Notes: generated from the letters alone by a model not told the origin. A stretch of DNA of 64,000 nt from Nitrosospira sp. Nsp14 (GCF_900113575.1 NZ_FOPV01000009.1:62001-126000), one strand, 5' to 3'; positions 46,733-57,984 are shown, counted from the first letter of the stretch. Numbers and translations: made by a program.

Positions 46733-47911
46733 TTAACTGCCAGGATAAAGCAGCGACAGGCGATACCCGGCTGCGTTCAGGTCGCCACTGTCCAAATGGA
46801 GGCTGATGTTGATTTCGTTATTCGGCGCAATGGCATCTGTCGGCTCCACCTTGTGCCCGAGATACGCTTCGGGCAGGAAAGTGCGGCTGGCGAGCGGTCG
46901 GTCTTTAGCATCGATGAGGGTCAGCTGAAACAACGGAAACGCTTGAGGATAGGATGCGTGATTGCGTACGGTGGCGCTGAGCGTAATCACGCCCGGGCGT
47001 TGCGCGTCCGACTGCATGTCTGATGTTTCGATGTTCAGCAATTTGGTTCGCTGAGGCAAGCGGATGGTGCAGTCTAATAGCTCGCAGTAACGCGCAAGGT
47101 ATGGCTTGGCGGCGGGGGCCATAACCGCCAACTCGGCACGATAGTGATAAGCAGCTTGCGCAGCCAGGAAAAAAAGCAGGATTAGACTGCCTAGGGCCCA
47201 GGCAAAAGTCCACGCGATGGTGTTTTGGCGGAACTCTGCTTTATCTGAAGCATACGCTCTCGACGAGTAGCTTTCTTCAGGAAAGTCTTCCTGATCCTGA
47301 GCAGTGGCCTCCGGCGTCCCCAAGACCGGCTCTTCCCGGCCATGGCCCGCGGTAAAAGCTCGCTGCTCCGGAGCGTTGGTCTCCTGCATCCGCCAGACGG
47401 GCTCTTTCCCGCCGACCTTCCTGTCAATCGAGCTCTCGTCGGACGCGGCCGCCGCTTCCCGTTCTCCACTTCGCGCTTCTTCGGCTGGCGGTTCCTCGAC
47501 CGGCTGCTCCTTGGCGGACTGTCCCCCGGCGGCGGGTATGAACGAAGGCATAGCCGGTGCTGGCGGCACCCCGTGCTGTGCTTCTTCCGCGACTGTTTGC
47601 GCGGCGCTTGAATCGGCGGGCTGGGTCAGAGGGCTTCCGCTTTCGACCCCGCTTGCGTGCCGCAAAGCTGGCTCGGACGCATCATTTGGCTGCTCCATCT
47701 CGGCTGCGACGGCAATTCCCCGTGCCGTCTGCTCAGCCTCTGGCGGAGCCGGGCGCGCAGGCTCCAGTTCGCGTAATGTCGCGAGCATGGAATAACCATT
47801 GAATACGTGCGCACACCGACCGCAGCGCACATCGCCGCCATGCGCCTGCAAATCCAGCGGCGTTACGCGGAAAGCCGTCGCACAATTAGGACACTGCGTT
47901 ATCAGGGACAT
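46733..47911 (-). CDS. Zinc-ribbon and DUF3426 membrane protein
   Basis: A 392-residue protein that begins MSLITQCPNCATAFRVTPLDL and has a zinc ribbon (CPNC...CGRC, MJ0042 type). A long acidic, low-complexity region (about 50-225), one transmembrane helix (WALGSLILLFFLAAQAAYHY, about 233-255) and a C-terminal domain (DUF3426) follow. Function is unknown. In many betaproteobacteria it follows accB-accC-prmA, as it does here (27 nt after prmA). Confidence 0.88.
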   Translation of the reverse strand: MSLITQCPNCATAFRVTPLDLQAHGGDVRCGRCAHVFNGYSMLATLRELEPARPAPPEAEQTARGIAVAAEMEQPNDASEPALRHASGVESGSPLTQPADSSAAQTVAEEAQHGVPPAPAMPSFIPAAGGQSAKEQPVEEPPAEEARSGEREAAAASDESSIDRKVGGKEPVWRMQETNAPEQRAFTAGHGREEPVLGTPEATAQDQEDFPEESYSSRAYASDKAEFRQNTIAWTFAWALGSLILLFFLAAQAAYHYRAELAVMAPAAKPYLARYCELLDCTIRLPQRTKLLNIETSDMQSDAQRPGVITLSATVRNHASYPQAFPLFQLTLIDAKDRPLASRTFLPEAYLGHKVEPTDAIAPNNEINISLHLDSGDLNAAGYRLSLLYPGS

Positions 47912-47938
47912 ATCTGTTCTGCTTTAGAGAAAATTGAA

Positions 47939-48865
47939 TCACGTTCTCGTTCCCGTCAACAAAACCCAACCGTCCTGTTCTCGCGCAATCCGTATATCAA
48001 ACGCGTGCCGATACGCTTGCGCGACTTCTTCGGCCTGTTCGGTTAATATCCCCGAAAGCGCGATGCGAGCTGCAGGTCGCGTAGCGCGCGTCAGTATGGG
48101 TTCCAGTACGATCAAAGGGCCGGCCAGGATGTTGGCGACAATCACATCCGCGCTGATCGCGTCTATTTCGCCCGTTCCACCCGCCCGGGCCGCATCGCCA
48201 GTCTCATGAAATTGCAATTGTGCTTCGCTGCAGCGATTGAGCAATGAATTTTGACGGCTGGCGTCAATTGCCTGCGGATCGATATCGATTCCAATGACGC
48301 GATGCGCGCCCAGTTTTGCGGCGGCAATGGCAAGTATGCCCGAACCACAGCCGTAATCCAGAACATCTTCTCCCCCGCGCAAGTTTTCGTCAAGCCATGC
48401 CAGGCAAAGTTGTGTAGTGGGATGACTACCCGTGCCGAAAGCCAGGCCGGGGTCGAGTATCAGATTCACTGCGTCTGGATCGGGTATCTGGTGCCAGCTT
48501 GGGACTACCCATAAGCGCGGGGATATTCGGATCGGACTGAACTGAGCCTGAGTAGCGCGGACCCAATCCTGCTCTTCCACGCGTGTCGTGCGATAGCTGG
48601 GCGGGAAAGGAAGCCCAACCGCATCCGTGGCAGCGTGCAAAATGGACGGTATGTCCGCTGCTTCATCGAATAAGGCGGTAACCTCCGATGCGACCCAAAT
48701 CTGCCCTTTTGCCTCGCCGACTTCATCGAACAGGGGCTGTTCACCCGCGGTGCCCGCTGCGGCGTCATGCAGGTCAGTTGACAGGGCGCCCAGCTCCATT
48801 AATGCGTCACTCAAAACTTGTGCATGAGTGTCATCGGTTTCGATGGCGAGCGATATCCATGGCAT
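47939..48865 (-). CDS. prmA: Ribosomal protein L11 methyltransferase
   Basis: PrmA trimethylates L11. The 308-residue protein has the N-terminal L11-binding domain, DPGLAFGTGSHPTTQLCL, the SAM motif LDYGCGSGILAIAAAKLGA, and VIVANILAGPLIVLEP with the catalytic-site region. It lies 167 nt downstream of accC. Confidence 0.95.
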   Translation of the reverse strand: MPWISLAIETDDTHAQVLSDALMELGALSTDLHDAAAGTAGEQPLFDEVGEAKGQIWVASEVTALFDEAADIPSILHAATDAVGLPFPPSYRTTRVEEQDWVRATQAQFSPIRISPRLWVVPSWHQIPDPDAVNLILDPGLAFGTGSHPTTQLCLAWLDENLRGGEDVLDYGCGSGILAIAAAKLGAHRVIGIDIDPQAIDASRQNSLLNRCSEAQLQFHETGDAARAGGTGEIDAISADVIVANILAGPLIVLEPILTRATRPAARIALSGILTEQAEEVAQAYRHAFDIRIAREQDGWVLLTGTRT

Positions 48866-49032
48866 AAGTTATAACCTCAAAAGATCCTGCACGTGCGCAT
48901 TTAGGGTCGATTCGGACGACCGCAAACATTCTCGAATGCACAGCTTCCGGCTACTGACCGTATTGAGAATAGCGATATCAGGACCGGATAGCGCGATACC
49001 CCTGCCCAGCCGCAATGCGATCGCAAGCTGAT

Positions 49033-50388
49033 CTATCCGGGCTTATTGTAGTTGGCGAGCTTTTGCTCCAGGTAATGGATACTGGTGCCGCCATTCAGGA
49101 ATGCGGCATCGGATAGCAGATCGAGATGTAGGGGGATGTTGGTTTTGATTCCCCCCACCACCATTTCGGATAGGGCAATCCGCATACGGGCAATCGCCTG
49201 CTCGCGATTTTCCCCGTACGCTATCACTTTGCCGATCATGGAATCATAATTGGGGGGTACGAAGTAATTATGGTAGACGTGGGAGTCGACGCGGATTCCC
49301 GGCCCGCCGGGCGCGTGATATTGGGTAATGCGGCCCGCAGATGGCGTAAGCTTATAAGGATCTTCGGCATTGACGCGGCATTCGATGGCATGACCCTTCC
49401 AGGTAACGTCCCGCTGGCGAATATTCAATTTTTCCCCAGCCGCCACTCGAATCTGCGCCTGGACCAGATCAATTCCGGTTACCGCTTCGGTGACGGGATG
49501 TTCGACCTGCAGGCGCGTGTTCATTTCGATGAAATAAAACTCGTTTCGTTCGAAAAGAAACTCAAACGTGCCTACGCCACGATAACCAAAACGGCGGCAA
49601 GCGTCCGCGCAACGGGTGCCGATCCTGTCCCGCAAACGCGTAGGGATGCCGACCGCGGGCGATTCCTCGAGTATTTTCTGGTGACGGCGCTGCATCGAGC
49701 ATTCCCGTTCTCCCAGGTGGATCGCATTGCGGTGTTCGTCAGCCAGCACTTGAAACTCAATGTGCCGAGGGTTTTCAAGGTATTTTTCTGCGTAAAGCGT
49801 CGGATTGCCGAACGCCGCCTGGGCTTCGTTCCGGGTAATGATAACCGCGTTGGACAATGCGGCTTCGGTATGTACCACCCGCATGCCCCGGCCGCCCCCG
49901 CCCGCAGCAGCCTTGATGATCACAGGGTAGCCAATAGCGCGCATAATCGCCTTGATTTCTTCCGGAGCATCGGGCAACGCGCCATTCGACCCGGGAACGC
50001 AGGGCACGCCCGCCTTTTTCATTGCCAACTTGGCGCTGACCTTATCGCCCATAAGCCGGATCGTGTCGGGCCGCGGCCCAATAAATACAAAGCCGCTCCG
50101 TTCCACACGTTCGGCAAAGTCGGCATTTTCCGACAGGAATCCGTAGCCAGGATGGATCGCCTCGGCGTCGGTTACTTCCGCCGCGCTGATGATCGCGGGG
50201 ATATTAAGATAACTCTGAGCTGAAGGGGCGGGTCCGATACAGACAGATTCATCGGCGAGTTTGACATATTTCGCGTCGGCGTCCACCTCCGAGTGTACCG
50301 CTACCGTCTTGATACCCATCTCGCGGCACGCACGCTGTATCCGCAGTGCGATTTCACCACGATTGGCAATTAGTATTTTTCCGAACAT
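49033..50388 (-). CDS. accC: Biotin carboxylase subunit of acetyl-CoA carboxylase
   Basis: AccC carboxylates the biotin carried on AccB at the first step of fatty-acid synthesis. The 451-residue protein starts [22 protein letters not shown], has the ATP-grasp loop [41 protein letters not shown] and [20 protein letters not shown] with the catalytic residues. It starts 30 nt after accB. Confidence 0.97.
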   Translation of the reverse strand: MFGKILIANRGEIALRIQRACREMGIKTVAVHSEVDADAKYVKLADESVCIGPAPSAQSYLNIPAIISAAEVTDAEAIHPGYGFLSENADFAERVERSGFVFIGPRPDTIRLMGDKVSAKLAMKKAGVPCVPGSNGALPDAPEEIKAIMRAIGYPVIIKAAAGGGGRGMRVVHTEAALSNAVIITRNEAQAAFGNPTLYAEKYLENPRHIEFQVLADEHRNAIHLGERECSMQRRHQKILEESPAVGIPTRLRDRIGTRCADACRRFGYRGVGTFEFLFERNEFYFIEMNTRLQVEHPVTEAVTGIDLVQAQIRVAAGEKLNIRQRDVTWKGHAIECRVNAEDPYKLTPSAGRITQYHAPGGPGIRVDSHVYHNYFVPPNYDSMIGKVIAYGENREQAIARMRIALSEMVVGGIKTNIPLHLDLLSDAAFLNGGTSIHYLEQKLANYNKPG

Positions 50389-50418
50389 GTTTACCTAGGT
50401 AACTCAGACGGGACCATA

Positions 50419-50880
50419 TCAATCGATTACAAATAGCGGTTCGCCATACTCTACCGGCTGCCCGTTTTCCACCAGAACAGCCCTTATCACTCCGCTTTTG
50501 TCGGACTCGATTTCGTTTAAGAGCTTCATCGCCTCGACAATGCAGAGCGTATCGCCTTCCTTGACCGTCTGTCCTACCTCCACGAAGGCAGGGGCGCCCG
50601 GCGCAGAGCTACGGTAAAACGTTCCCACCATGGGTGATTTTACAACGTGGCCTTCGGGAATGGTTTCGGCAGGCTGGGGAGGCACGGAGCCCGCGCCCGT
50701 TTGGATGACGGAAGCGGGTGCCTGCGGCTGAGCCATGGTCACTGTTGGGGTGGCGGAACCTTGCGCCGGGTTTGCGGATTTGCTGATGCGAACTTTTTCT
50801 TCACCTTCAGTAATCTCCAGTTCGGCGATACCGGATTCCTCGACCAGGTCAATCAGCTTTTTGAGCTTTCTAAGATCCAT
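50419..50880 (-). CDS. accB: Biotin carboxyl carrier protein of acetyl-CoA carboxylase
   Basis: AccB of 153 residues. The N-terminal [18 protein letters not shown] block, an Ala/Pro/Gln-rich linker (about 38-75) and a C-terminal biotinyl domain with the acceptor K119 in [16 protein letters not shown]; the usual EAMKM reads EAMKL here. It leads accC in a conserved pair. Confidence 0.96.
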   Translation of the reverse strand: MDLRKLKKLIDLVEESGIAELEITEGEEKVRISKSANPAQGSATPTVTMAQPQAPASVIQTGAGSVPPQPAETIPEGHVVKSPMVGTFYRSSAPGAPAFVEVGQTVKEGDTLCIVEAMKLLNEIESDKSGVIRAVLVENGQPVEYGEPLFVID

Positions 50881-51036
50881 AATAGCCTCCCGGGGAACAC
50901 CCCAGATTTTTCTTAACTTGCTTAATCAATATTGTTTGTTATTGGACCGTGGTCTGGTCGAAATATTGGGAATGCAGCATCTGCTTTTGGTACAAGCCCA
51001 TACCAGCCCACGCACTAGAATCGCCACTTGCCCTGC

Positions 51037-51516
51037 TCATCCCGATCCGTCTCCCTCGGCGACGCGTATGGACAGGACATAGTCCAGGGCGAGCTCATAC
51101 CCTTTCGGTCCGAGGCCAGTGATTACACCCCGTGCAAGATCCGAGAAATACGACTTTTTGCGAAACGGCTCGCGCGCGAAGACGTTGGAAAGATGAACTT
51201 CAATGAAAGGAATCTCAGTCGCCGCAAGCGCATCCCTCAACGCAATGCTAGTGTGAGTAAAAGCGGCAGGATTGATGATAATAAAGTCGGTTTGTTCCCG
51301 ACTCGCGTCCTGAACACGATCGATCAGCTCGGCTTCGGCATTACTTTGAAAGTACGTTAATCTCGTTCCCGCTTTTGCAGCCAATTTCGTCAAATTACTG
51401 TTAATTTCTTCGAGTGTCGCCCTTCCGTAGATATTCGGCTCGCGAGTCCCCAACATATTCAGGTTGGGTCCGTGCAGGACCAGAACGTGTTGTGCTTGAG
51501 TCGCCCCCTTTTTCAT
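51037..51516 (-). CDS. aroQ: Type II 3-dehydroquinate dehydratase
   Basis: A shikimate-pathway enzyme of 159 residues. [53 protein letters not shown] and [20 protein letters not shown] hold the active-site Tyr, Asn, His and Arg. The gene lies 156 nt upstream of accB on the same strand, the usual order in betaproteobacteria. Confidence 0.95.
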   Translation of the reverse strand: MKKGATQAQHVLVLHGPNLNMLGTREPNIYGRATLEEINSNLTKLAAKAGTRLTYFQSNAEAELIDRVQDASREQTDFIIINPAAFTHTSIALRDALAATEIPFIEVHLSNVFAREPFRKKSYFSDLARGVITGLGPKGYELALDYVLSIRVAEGDGSG

Positions 51517-51767
51517 GGCCGCAAGTTTGACGCAAACCGGGAAAAAAGTCTAGCTGTGACGAACTTATCGGCGAAAATCGCGGAATATACGCGGATTTCA
51601 GAATAAATCGGTAGGGCAGCCGATCTGATATGCGAAAATCGAGTCAAGCCCGACTTGTCAGGAGCACATTACAGCGGTTGGGTGGAAACCAGCCCAGGAC
51701 AACTGTTTCGCTGGCGGCTTACCGCGGTTTCATGATGGGGCTCTTCGGTTCGAATATACTTGGCCGT

Positions 51768-51796
51768 TTGCCCGCAGTTCTTCAAACCTCTATAAT
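51768..51796 (+). promoter_or_regulatory. Sigma-70-type promoter of tRNA-Thr
   Basis: A perfect -10 box TATAAT (51791-51796) stands 17 nt after TTGCCC (51768-51773, 4 of 6 matches) and 18 nt before the tRNA. Confidence 0.7.
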
Positions 51797-51814
51797 CCTA
51801 TTTCGCTTCACGAG

Positions 51815-51890
<76 letters not shown>

Positions 51891-52381
51891 TAAAAACAAA
51901 GCATTATCGGAATTGCCAAGGACGGGATGACACGCGGGGTAACGTAGGGGTAACTTCGTAGGGAACTACCGCTCTCGACTGGCAGGTTTCACCGCCGATG
52001 ACCTCGTGGTTTCCCGTCTGCGTCTTATCAAACCGGCCGCCACGCTCGGCTCTAGACAACCAGACCGTAACCTCGAACGAATGCGCTGCTACTTGATGGC
52101 TCGGCTGTCGGTAAGATGACCCGTAGCTAGGAGCGGGTCGCTAGACGAGGTTGCGAGTGCCTTTTGTCCACACTTGGGACTGGCCGTGATCGATCAGCGC
52201 CATCACAGATGAACACACCCACCTGGAACTACCGCCACCTTCTGGGGGCATTTTGCGAAAGTACCATCCAGACAACGCCTTCTCTACTCGGACATTGATC
52301 CACGGCTTATGCTTTGCTTGAAGCTCGCCCGCCGTTCTGTGGTGCCGGGTGGGTAGTCGGACTAAAGCCGATGCACGCCAA
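51891..52381. other. 490 nt between tRNA-Thr and hsdS, no clear gene
   Basis: No integrase or direct repeat of the tRNA end could be recognised. A minus frame from about 52420 to 52155 reads VRVEKALSGWYFRKMPPEGG without a usable start and ends in TAG; it looks protein-like and may be a remnant. Confidence 0.45.
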
Positions 52382-54067
52382 TCATGCGGCGTTTTGGAGA
52401 ATCGGACACAGCGCGCCGTGCAGTGCGGCTTTCAGGAGGCGGCGGGTGGCAGCGGCTGTGATGGTAACTTGAGCTTCCAGTTGGTCACAAAGCTTCATCA
52501 ACTCATCCACCTTCGCAACGATCCGATATTGCTCGGCGAGGGGTGGGAGTGCTACTAACATGTTCTTCAGCGCCGTCCCGTTAACATTCGCCTGTCCAGT
52601 TTGTTTTTTAATTAATGGAATAATCTGAGTTTCGCGAAACTCAGATGTGTTCATAGCCAAATTTAGGTAATGGGGACAGCCGGAAGTCGGCGATGAGCGA
52701 ATCCGTATTAAATATGAGGCAAAAGTTCTGGCGTCATCCTCGTCAAGGTAAATACCAGTCTTCCCGACGAGTTCAGCGCTATTCGTCCGGTTGTACAGAA
52801 TATCAAGCTTGCGCAGGTAAAGCGCCGGAAGTTCATTCGACGATTCTGGTATCCTTTTCTCACTTCTGTAAATGATTCGTCCATCCTGAATGTTACCCAT
52901 TGTGAGAACAGGCACCCCATTGTCAGCAGTATGGGACTTCAGGGATGTTCCATACTGGGTGAACAGAACGGCGCTCCCGATACGCGCCCATATCCAGTTA
53001 TCCGGAATTGCGAATGGATGGGCGTCCGGATGAACAGGTTCAAGGGGTGGTTCTCGGCGAATCGATCCTTTTTTAACAAGATCGGAGCGCTCTACTGCTA
53101 CTCGGTGGAGCAATTCAGTCGCTGGTTCGTCGTCGGGGTCTTGGGGAACAAGTTTGCCTCGCACGGCGAGATTGAGGATAGTTTGACGCAGCTGCTTGAT
53201 ATGCGCTGGACGGGTGGTTAGGCGCGGCAGGTGGTCAAAGATGAAATGGTCGCCGGCGCAACACGGTTCGTTACCGCTAGGCTGGTTCAGCTGCTGCAAG
53301 CTGGCAGCTAGCAAACGGTCGCGCCCTTTCTCCCGCTCGTGAGTTGCCGCTTCTAACTGGTCGCACAGCGACATAAGTTCATCGACGCGACCCTGAACAG
53401 TTGGCGTAATGATGGGCACCGGTACTTCTGCGATTTTGCCAATTGTTAACGTCACGTTTGCGGTGCCATTCATTTTTGACACGAGCAACTCAGCCCTGAA
53501 CGCCGTCAGGTATTCAAAAAGAAATCGAGCAGAAATCAACTTTTCATCAATGGGAAATACCGCGCACAGAATCGTTCCGAGTGCGAACTTGCCTTCTTGA
53601 TAATGGAGCCGATTCAAACTGGCATGACCGTGCCCAGTAGATGAAACCATCGGAACAATGGCGGCCGTACCGTCGAAATCATAGTGATCACAGGTTGAAC
53701 GCCCCTCCCCCGTAGTAACAAGGGGAAATTCGCCCGGGGTCGCGCCCTGAATTCCGGTCAGCCCTTTTTGGAGGCTTGCTAAGTTGCCGAGACGCTCAAA
53801 TGTACGATGGGCCATATCTGGGCCCGGGAGTTCTTCTGACCTTATTGGATCCATTGCTTTCTGCTTCTTAAGCCTACCCTGCTTAATGAGTATGGCGGCT
53901 TTGGCTTCAATACGGTTGAGCATTTCCGACGCAGAAATATCCGCGTCCGGCCTTTCCAACAGCTTTCCTCGAATTGCCAAATTAACAATGTAGCGGCGGA
54001 GCAGTGGAATATTTTCAGGGTCATTGGTAACCAGATCAAAACGCTCCAAGAGGGCTCTTTCACTCAT
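52382..54067 (-). CDS. hsdS: Type I restriction enzyme specificity subunit HsdS
   Basis: A 561-residue protein with two target-recognition domains, each followed by a conserved helix: VDELMSLCDQLEAATHEREK (about 228-250) and VDELMKLCDQLEAQVTITAA near the C-terminus. Each half contains the ILNLAVRGKL-type and PLAEQYRIVAKV-type spacers. It names the DNA sequence recognised by the HsdR-HsdM complex. Its ATG overlaps hsdM by 4 nt. The recognition sequence cannot be read from the protein. Confidence 0.92.
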   Translation of the reverse strand: MSERALLERFDLVTNDPENIPLLRRYIVNLAIRGKLLERPDADISASEMLNRIEAKAAILIKQGRLKKQKAMDPIRSEELPGPDMAHRTFERLGNLASLQKGLTGIQGATPGEFPLVTTGEGRSTCDHYDFDGTAAIVPMVSSTGHGHASLNRLHYQEGKFALGTILCAVFPIDEKLISARFLFEYLTAFRAELLVSKMNGTANVTLTIGKIAEVPVPIITPTVQGRVDELMSLCDQLEAATHEREKGRDRLLAASLQQLNQPSGNEPCCAGDHFIFDHLPRLTTRPAHIKQLRQTILNLAVRGKLVPQDPDDEPATELLHRVAVERSDLVKKGSIRREPPLEPVHPDAHPFAIPDNWIWARIGSAVLFTQYGTSLKSHTADNGVPVLTMGNIQDGRIIYRSEKRIPESSNELPALYLRKLDILYNRTNSAELVGKTGIYLDEDDARTFASYLIRIRSSPTSGCPHYLNLAMNTSEFRETQIIPLIKKQTGQANVNGTALKNMLVALPPLAEQYRIVAKVDELMKLCDQLEAQVTITAAATRRLLKAALHGALCPILQNAA

Positions 54068-55521
54068 CGCAGCAAAGCTTCTTCAAGAATCGCCCTAAGT
54101 TGGTCACGAATAGCTTTTGTTTTTTGCTCGGTCGCTACGAGTTCGATTAGTAGTTGCTCTGGATCGGCGTGATCGTTGGGAATGATGCGCGGATTCTTAA
54201 AGTCTAGGTTGTAGTTGCGCGCCTTGATGTCGTCTATGCTGACTTTCCAGGCTAGATCTGTTTCCACCCGGTTCCCGCGTCCTGCCTCGCCCCACCACTC
54301 GAGACAGCCTTGCAGGTATTCCGTTTTCATGGGCTTTGTCATTGAGTAGGCTTGCTGCCCTTCTGGCACACGATGCTCGTAGAACCAAATTTCTTCCGTC
54401 GGCGTGCCCTTTTCGAAGAACAGCAGATTGGTGCCTATACTCGCGTAAGGTTTGAACACACTGTTGGGCAGGCGCACAACGGTGTGCAAGTTGCACTCTT
54501 CGAGCAGGTGTTCTTTTAGCCGCGTTTTCACGCCTTCACCAAACAGGGAGCCATCTGGCAACACAATAGCAGCGCGACCACCGGGTTTGAGCAGTCGGAT
54601 AAACAGGGCCAGAAACAGATCGGCCGTTTCTTTGGTGCGAAAATGTGAGGGGAAATTAGACTCGATACCGTCTTCTTCCTTGCCCCCAAATGGCGGGTTA
54701 GTGAGGATGATGTCCACCCGGTCGGTTGGGCCATAGCTGATGTAAGGCCGCGCCAGTGTATTGTCGTGACGCACGAAGCTGGGTTCCTCAATGCCGTGCA
54801 GCAACATATTTGTGACGCAGAGCATGTGCGGGAGCTGTTTTTTTTCTACCGCTCGCAGGTTCGTCAGCATGCTTTGTTCATCCTCGACTGTTTTGACATA
54901 GCGGTCGCGCATATGTCGAATAGCGCAGGTGAGAAATCCACCAGTTCCACATGAGGGGTCAAGCAGGATTTCGCCCGGCTTAGGATCGATTCGATCGACC
55001 ATGAAGGCGGTGACAGCACGAGGAGTGTAATATTCGCCCGCATTGCCAGCGCTTTGTAGATCGTTGAGCAATTGCTCGTAGATGGAGCCGAAATGCTTGC
55101 GCTCGGTCAGGTCATTGAAGTCCACGCGACTAATTTTATTGATGACCTGCCGCATGAGATGGCCAGACTTCATGTAGTTGTGGGCATCTTCAAAGACACT
55201 GCGGACCACGCGGCAGCGGTTAGCACTGTTGCCCGAGGCGGGAAGTGCCTTGAGCTTAGGGAATAACTCGATGTTAATGAAGGTTTGCAGCGCTTCCCCG
55301 GTGATACCCTCGGGATCACTCGCCCAAGCTCGCCATTGCAGAGCTTTCGGGATTGGCGACCGGTAATTGTCCTGCATCACCTCGAGCTGTTGATCCTGGT
55401 CATCGATTATTTTCAGGAAAAACATCCAGCAAAGCTGGGAGAGACGCTGGGCATCCCCATCGACACCCACATCCTGGCGCATGATATTTTGGATGGATTT
55501 AACCGTATTCCTGACTGACAT
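54064..55521 (-). CDS. hsdM: Type I restriction-modification DNA methyltransferase HsdM
   Basis: An N6-adenine methyltransferase of 485 residues. The N-terminal HsdM helical domain (about 1-140) precedes YYTPRAVTAFMV, the SAM motif DPSCGTGGF (188-196) and catalytic NPPF (275-278). It follows hsdR by 3 nt and overlaps hsdS, so the three genes form one operon. Confidence 0.95.
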   Translation of the reverse strand: MSVRNTVKSIQNIMRQDVGVDGDAQRLSQLCWMFFLKIIDDQDQQLEVMQDNYRSPIPKALQWRAWASDPEGITGEALQTFINIELFPKLKALPASGNSANRCRVVRSVFEDAHNYMKSGHLMRQVINKISRVDFNDLTERKHFGSIYEQLLNDLQSAGNAGEYYTPRAVTAFMVDRIDPKPGEILLDPSCGTGGFLTCAIRHMRDRYVKTVEDEQSMLTNLRAVEKKQLPHMLCVTNMLLHGIEEPSFVRHDNTLARPYISYGPTDRVDIILTNPPFGGKEEDGIESNFPSHFRTKETADLFLALFIRLLKPGGRAAIVLPDGSLFGEGVKTRLKEHLLEECNLHTVVRLPNSVFKPYASIGTNLLFFEKGTPTEEIWFYEHRVPEGQQAYSMTKPMKTEYLQGCLEWWGEAGRGNRVETDLAWKVSIDDIKARNYNLDFKNPRIIPNDHADPEQLLIELVATEQKTKAIRDQLRAILEEALLR

Positions 55522-55524
55522 GAT

Positions 55525-57984
55525 TTAAACAATATCCTGATAAAGAGCGGTTTGCAGTTCATGAACCGCGTTCTCGAAACTGGTGCGAGACCCGAATTGC
55601 TTAATGAGCTGGAATGGTGTTCCCATCCTGTTGAAGGGCGAGATTTCCAGAATCTTGCTGTTATCCAGACCGCTGATAATGCCCTCGTCCTGATACTTGG
55701 CTAGGAGCGCTTCTAGCACAGCCCGTGCTTGTGCCCCGTACTTTGTGAATACATCGCGTTTGCGCACATTATTGGCTCGGTCGCGCCGTGTCAAAGGCGG
55801 CTGATCGAAAGCAATGTGACAAATCAGGTCGAAGGGATCAAGGTCTTTATCTACTTCTTCCAACAACGGGGCCAGCAACAATCCTGCTTCCGCCAGTTCT
55901 TCAATAATGGCTTCCTTCCGCTCGACAGATCTCCACCGACGCAGGAATTGATCAAGACTAATGTATTGCTGCCGAATTGCCTTACGACTGTAGTCGCGCA
56001 GAGATTCAGTAATTAATTTGCCGTCTTCATCCAGATATTCTACCCGCTCGGTGAGCACGGCCACCGGGTTGCCCTTGATATAGAACTTGCGAGGGCTGTC
56101 GCCATCGTCCGGCGGTAGATCGATAACCGGCGGGTCGCCATCGACTACCGTTTCATCCTCGCCAGGCTGTGGCGGAATAGGCTCTTCATTGTCGTCATCG
56201 GATGGCGGCACATCGTCCGGCGGGACGACAGGGTCGTCCTCACCGGGCTCGTAAATCTGGGCGGGCTCGCCGTCGAAATCGGGGTCGGCAAAATGGTTGG
56301 TCGCTCTGCGGAAGTCGACTAGGGTGAAATAGTACTTTTTCGTATCTTCATGCACCCGGGTGCCACGTCCCACGATCTGCTTGAACTCGGTCATGGAGCC
56401 GATTTCTCGGTCGAGCACAATCAACCGACAGGTTTGTGCATCGACTCCGGTGGACAGCAGGCGTGAGGTGGTGACAATAACTGGGTACGGCGCCTCGGGA
56501 TCAATAAAATTGCCAATTTGCGCTGCCCCTTCGCTATCGTTCCCCGTGATCCGCATCACGTAGCGCACGTTTCGTTGGACAAGGTCCTGGTTCTCATTGA
56601 TGAAGGCTTGGCGCATCCGAGCCGCATGTTCGGTATCGACGCAAAAAACAATCGTCTTCTGCATCCGATTGCCGCTTTGCTTCAGGTGGTCCGACACCCA
56701 CTTGGCGACACGCCTCGTGCGTTCGTCAATCACGAGGTTGCGGTCAAAATCTTTTTGATTGTAGATGCGGTCTTCGATTTCATGGCCATAATCGTCCACT
56801 TCCGCTTGCTGGGGCCGATAACCTTCTGCATCAACGTCCAGATGTACCTTAATGACTTTATAGGGGGCAAGGAAGCCGTCGCGAATGCCCTGTCTCAGGG
56901 TGTAGGTGTATACCGGCGCCCCGAAGTAATGGATGTTTGAAACATACTCGGTTTCCTTGGGTGTGGCGGTAAGGCCAATTTGCGTAGCGGTGGAAAAATA
57001 TTCGAGGATTTCCCGCCAAGTGGAATCTTCGGCCGCGCTGCCCCGATGACATTCGTCGATAACGATGAGATCGAAGAAGCTAGGCGAAAACTCGCGGAAC
57101 AGTTTTTGTCGTTCGTCAGGGCCCGTAATTGCCTGATACAGCCCGAGATATATCTCATAAGACGTGTTGATGCGGCGGTGCTTGTCGACTGCAGTTGTAA
57201 TGACCTCTAAATTCCCATCATCCCGTTCAATGGTTTTGGCACCGGTGCTAAGTTTGGCCATAGCCGCACCGAAAGGGCGGAAGTCGTTGACCATAGTTTG
57301 GTCGATCAGAACATTTCGGTCTGCCAAAAATAGGATGCGTTTCTTTAGCCCGACGTTCCATAGACGCCAGATGATCTGAAAAGCTGTGTAAGTTTTGCCG
57401 GTGCCGGTTGCCATGACGAGCAAAATACGATTTTGCCCTTTACTGACGGCTTCAACCGCGGCGTTGATAGCATTGCGCTGGTAGTAGCGTGGCTCCTTGC
57501 CACTGCCGTCGTCGTGATAAGGTTGCAGGACAATCTCTTCCTGTTCAGATTCCAGTCCTTTCCAGATACAGTATTGCTTCCATAAGGTTGCAGAGCTCGG
57601 AAATGCGTCGAGCGCAAGCGTGGTTTCCAGTTGGGCACTCAGGCCCGTGCGGTCATGAAACGCGAACCCATCGCCGTTGGAAGCGAATACAAAGGGGATA
57701 TCGAGTGTGACGGCATAATCCAGCGCCTGCTGCATCCCATCGCCTACGGCAAAGTTATTGTCCTTCGCTTCTATCAGGGCGATAGGGAAGTGCTGATGAT
57801 AGAGGATGTAATCAGCCCGCTTCGCCTTGCCTCGCGTGACCAGCTTGCCCCGGACGATGATGCGACCCTTAGTGAAAAAGACCTCGCGGCGAATCTGGGC
57901 TAACTCATTCCATCCCGCCTGTATAACTGCAGGTGTAATGTACTTGGCGCAAATGTCGGATTCGCTCAGCGTTTTTTTGCTCAT
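55525..57984 (-). CDS. hsdR: Type I restriction enzyme endonuclease subunit HsdR
   Basis: An 819-residue translocase-nuclease of the EcoEI-like type. The N-terminal nuclease has D58 and E72-A-K74 (ALIEAKD), the PD-(D/E)XK core. Then Walker A MATGTGKT (191-198), DECH (310-313) and the TATP motif (339-342), followed by helicase motif VI near QIVGRGTRVHED. An acidic Pro/Asp-rich stretch (about 580-630) lies between the motor and the C-terminal domain. First gene of the hsdR-hsdM-hsdS operon, in apparent working order. Confidence 0.95.
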   Translation of the reverse strand: MSKKTLSESDICAKYITPAVIQAGWNELAQIRREVFFTKGRIIVRGKLVTRGKAKRADYILYHQHFPIALIEAKDNNFAVGDGMQQALDYAVTLDIPFVFASNGDGFAFHDRTGLSAQLETTLALDAFPSSATLWKQYCIWKGLESEQEEIVLQPYHDDGSGKEPRYYQRNAINAAVEAVSKGQNRILLVMATGTGKTYTAFQIIWRLWNVGLKKRILFLADRNVLIDQTMVNDFRPFGAAMAKLSTGAKTIERDDGNLEVITTAVDKHRRINTSYEIYLGLYQAITGPDERQKLFREFSPSFFDLIVIDECHRGSAAEDSTWREILEYFSTATQIGLTATPKETEYVSNIHYFGAPVYTYTLRQGIRDGFLAPYKVIKVHLDVDAEGYRPQQAEVDDYGHEIEDRIYNQKDFDRNLVIDERTRRVAKWVSDHLKQSGNRMQKTIVFCVDTEHAARMRQAFINENQDLVQRNVRYVMRITGNDSEGAAQIGNFIDPEAPYPVIVTTSRLLSTGVDAQTCRLIVLDREIGSMTEFKQIVGRGTRVHEDTKKYYFTLVDFRRATNHFADPDFDGEPAQIYEPGEDDPVVPPDDVPPSDDDNEEPIPPQPGEDETVVDGDPPVIDLPPDDGDSPRKFYIKGNPVAVLTERVEYLDEDGKLITESLRDYSRKAIRQQYISLDQFLRRWRSVERKEAIIEELAEAGLLLAPLLEEVDKDLDPFDLICHIAFDQPPLTRRDRANNVRKRDVFTKYGAQARAVLEALLAKYQDEGIISGLDNSKILEISPFNRMGTPFQLIKQFGSRTSFENAVHELQTALYQDIV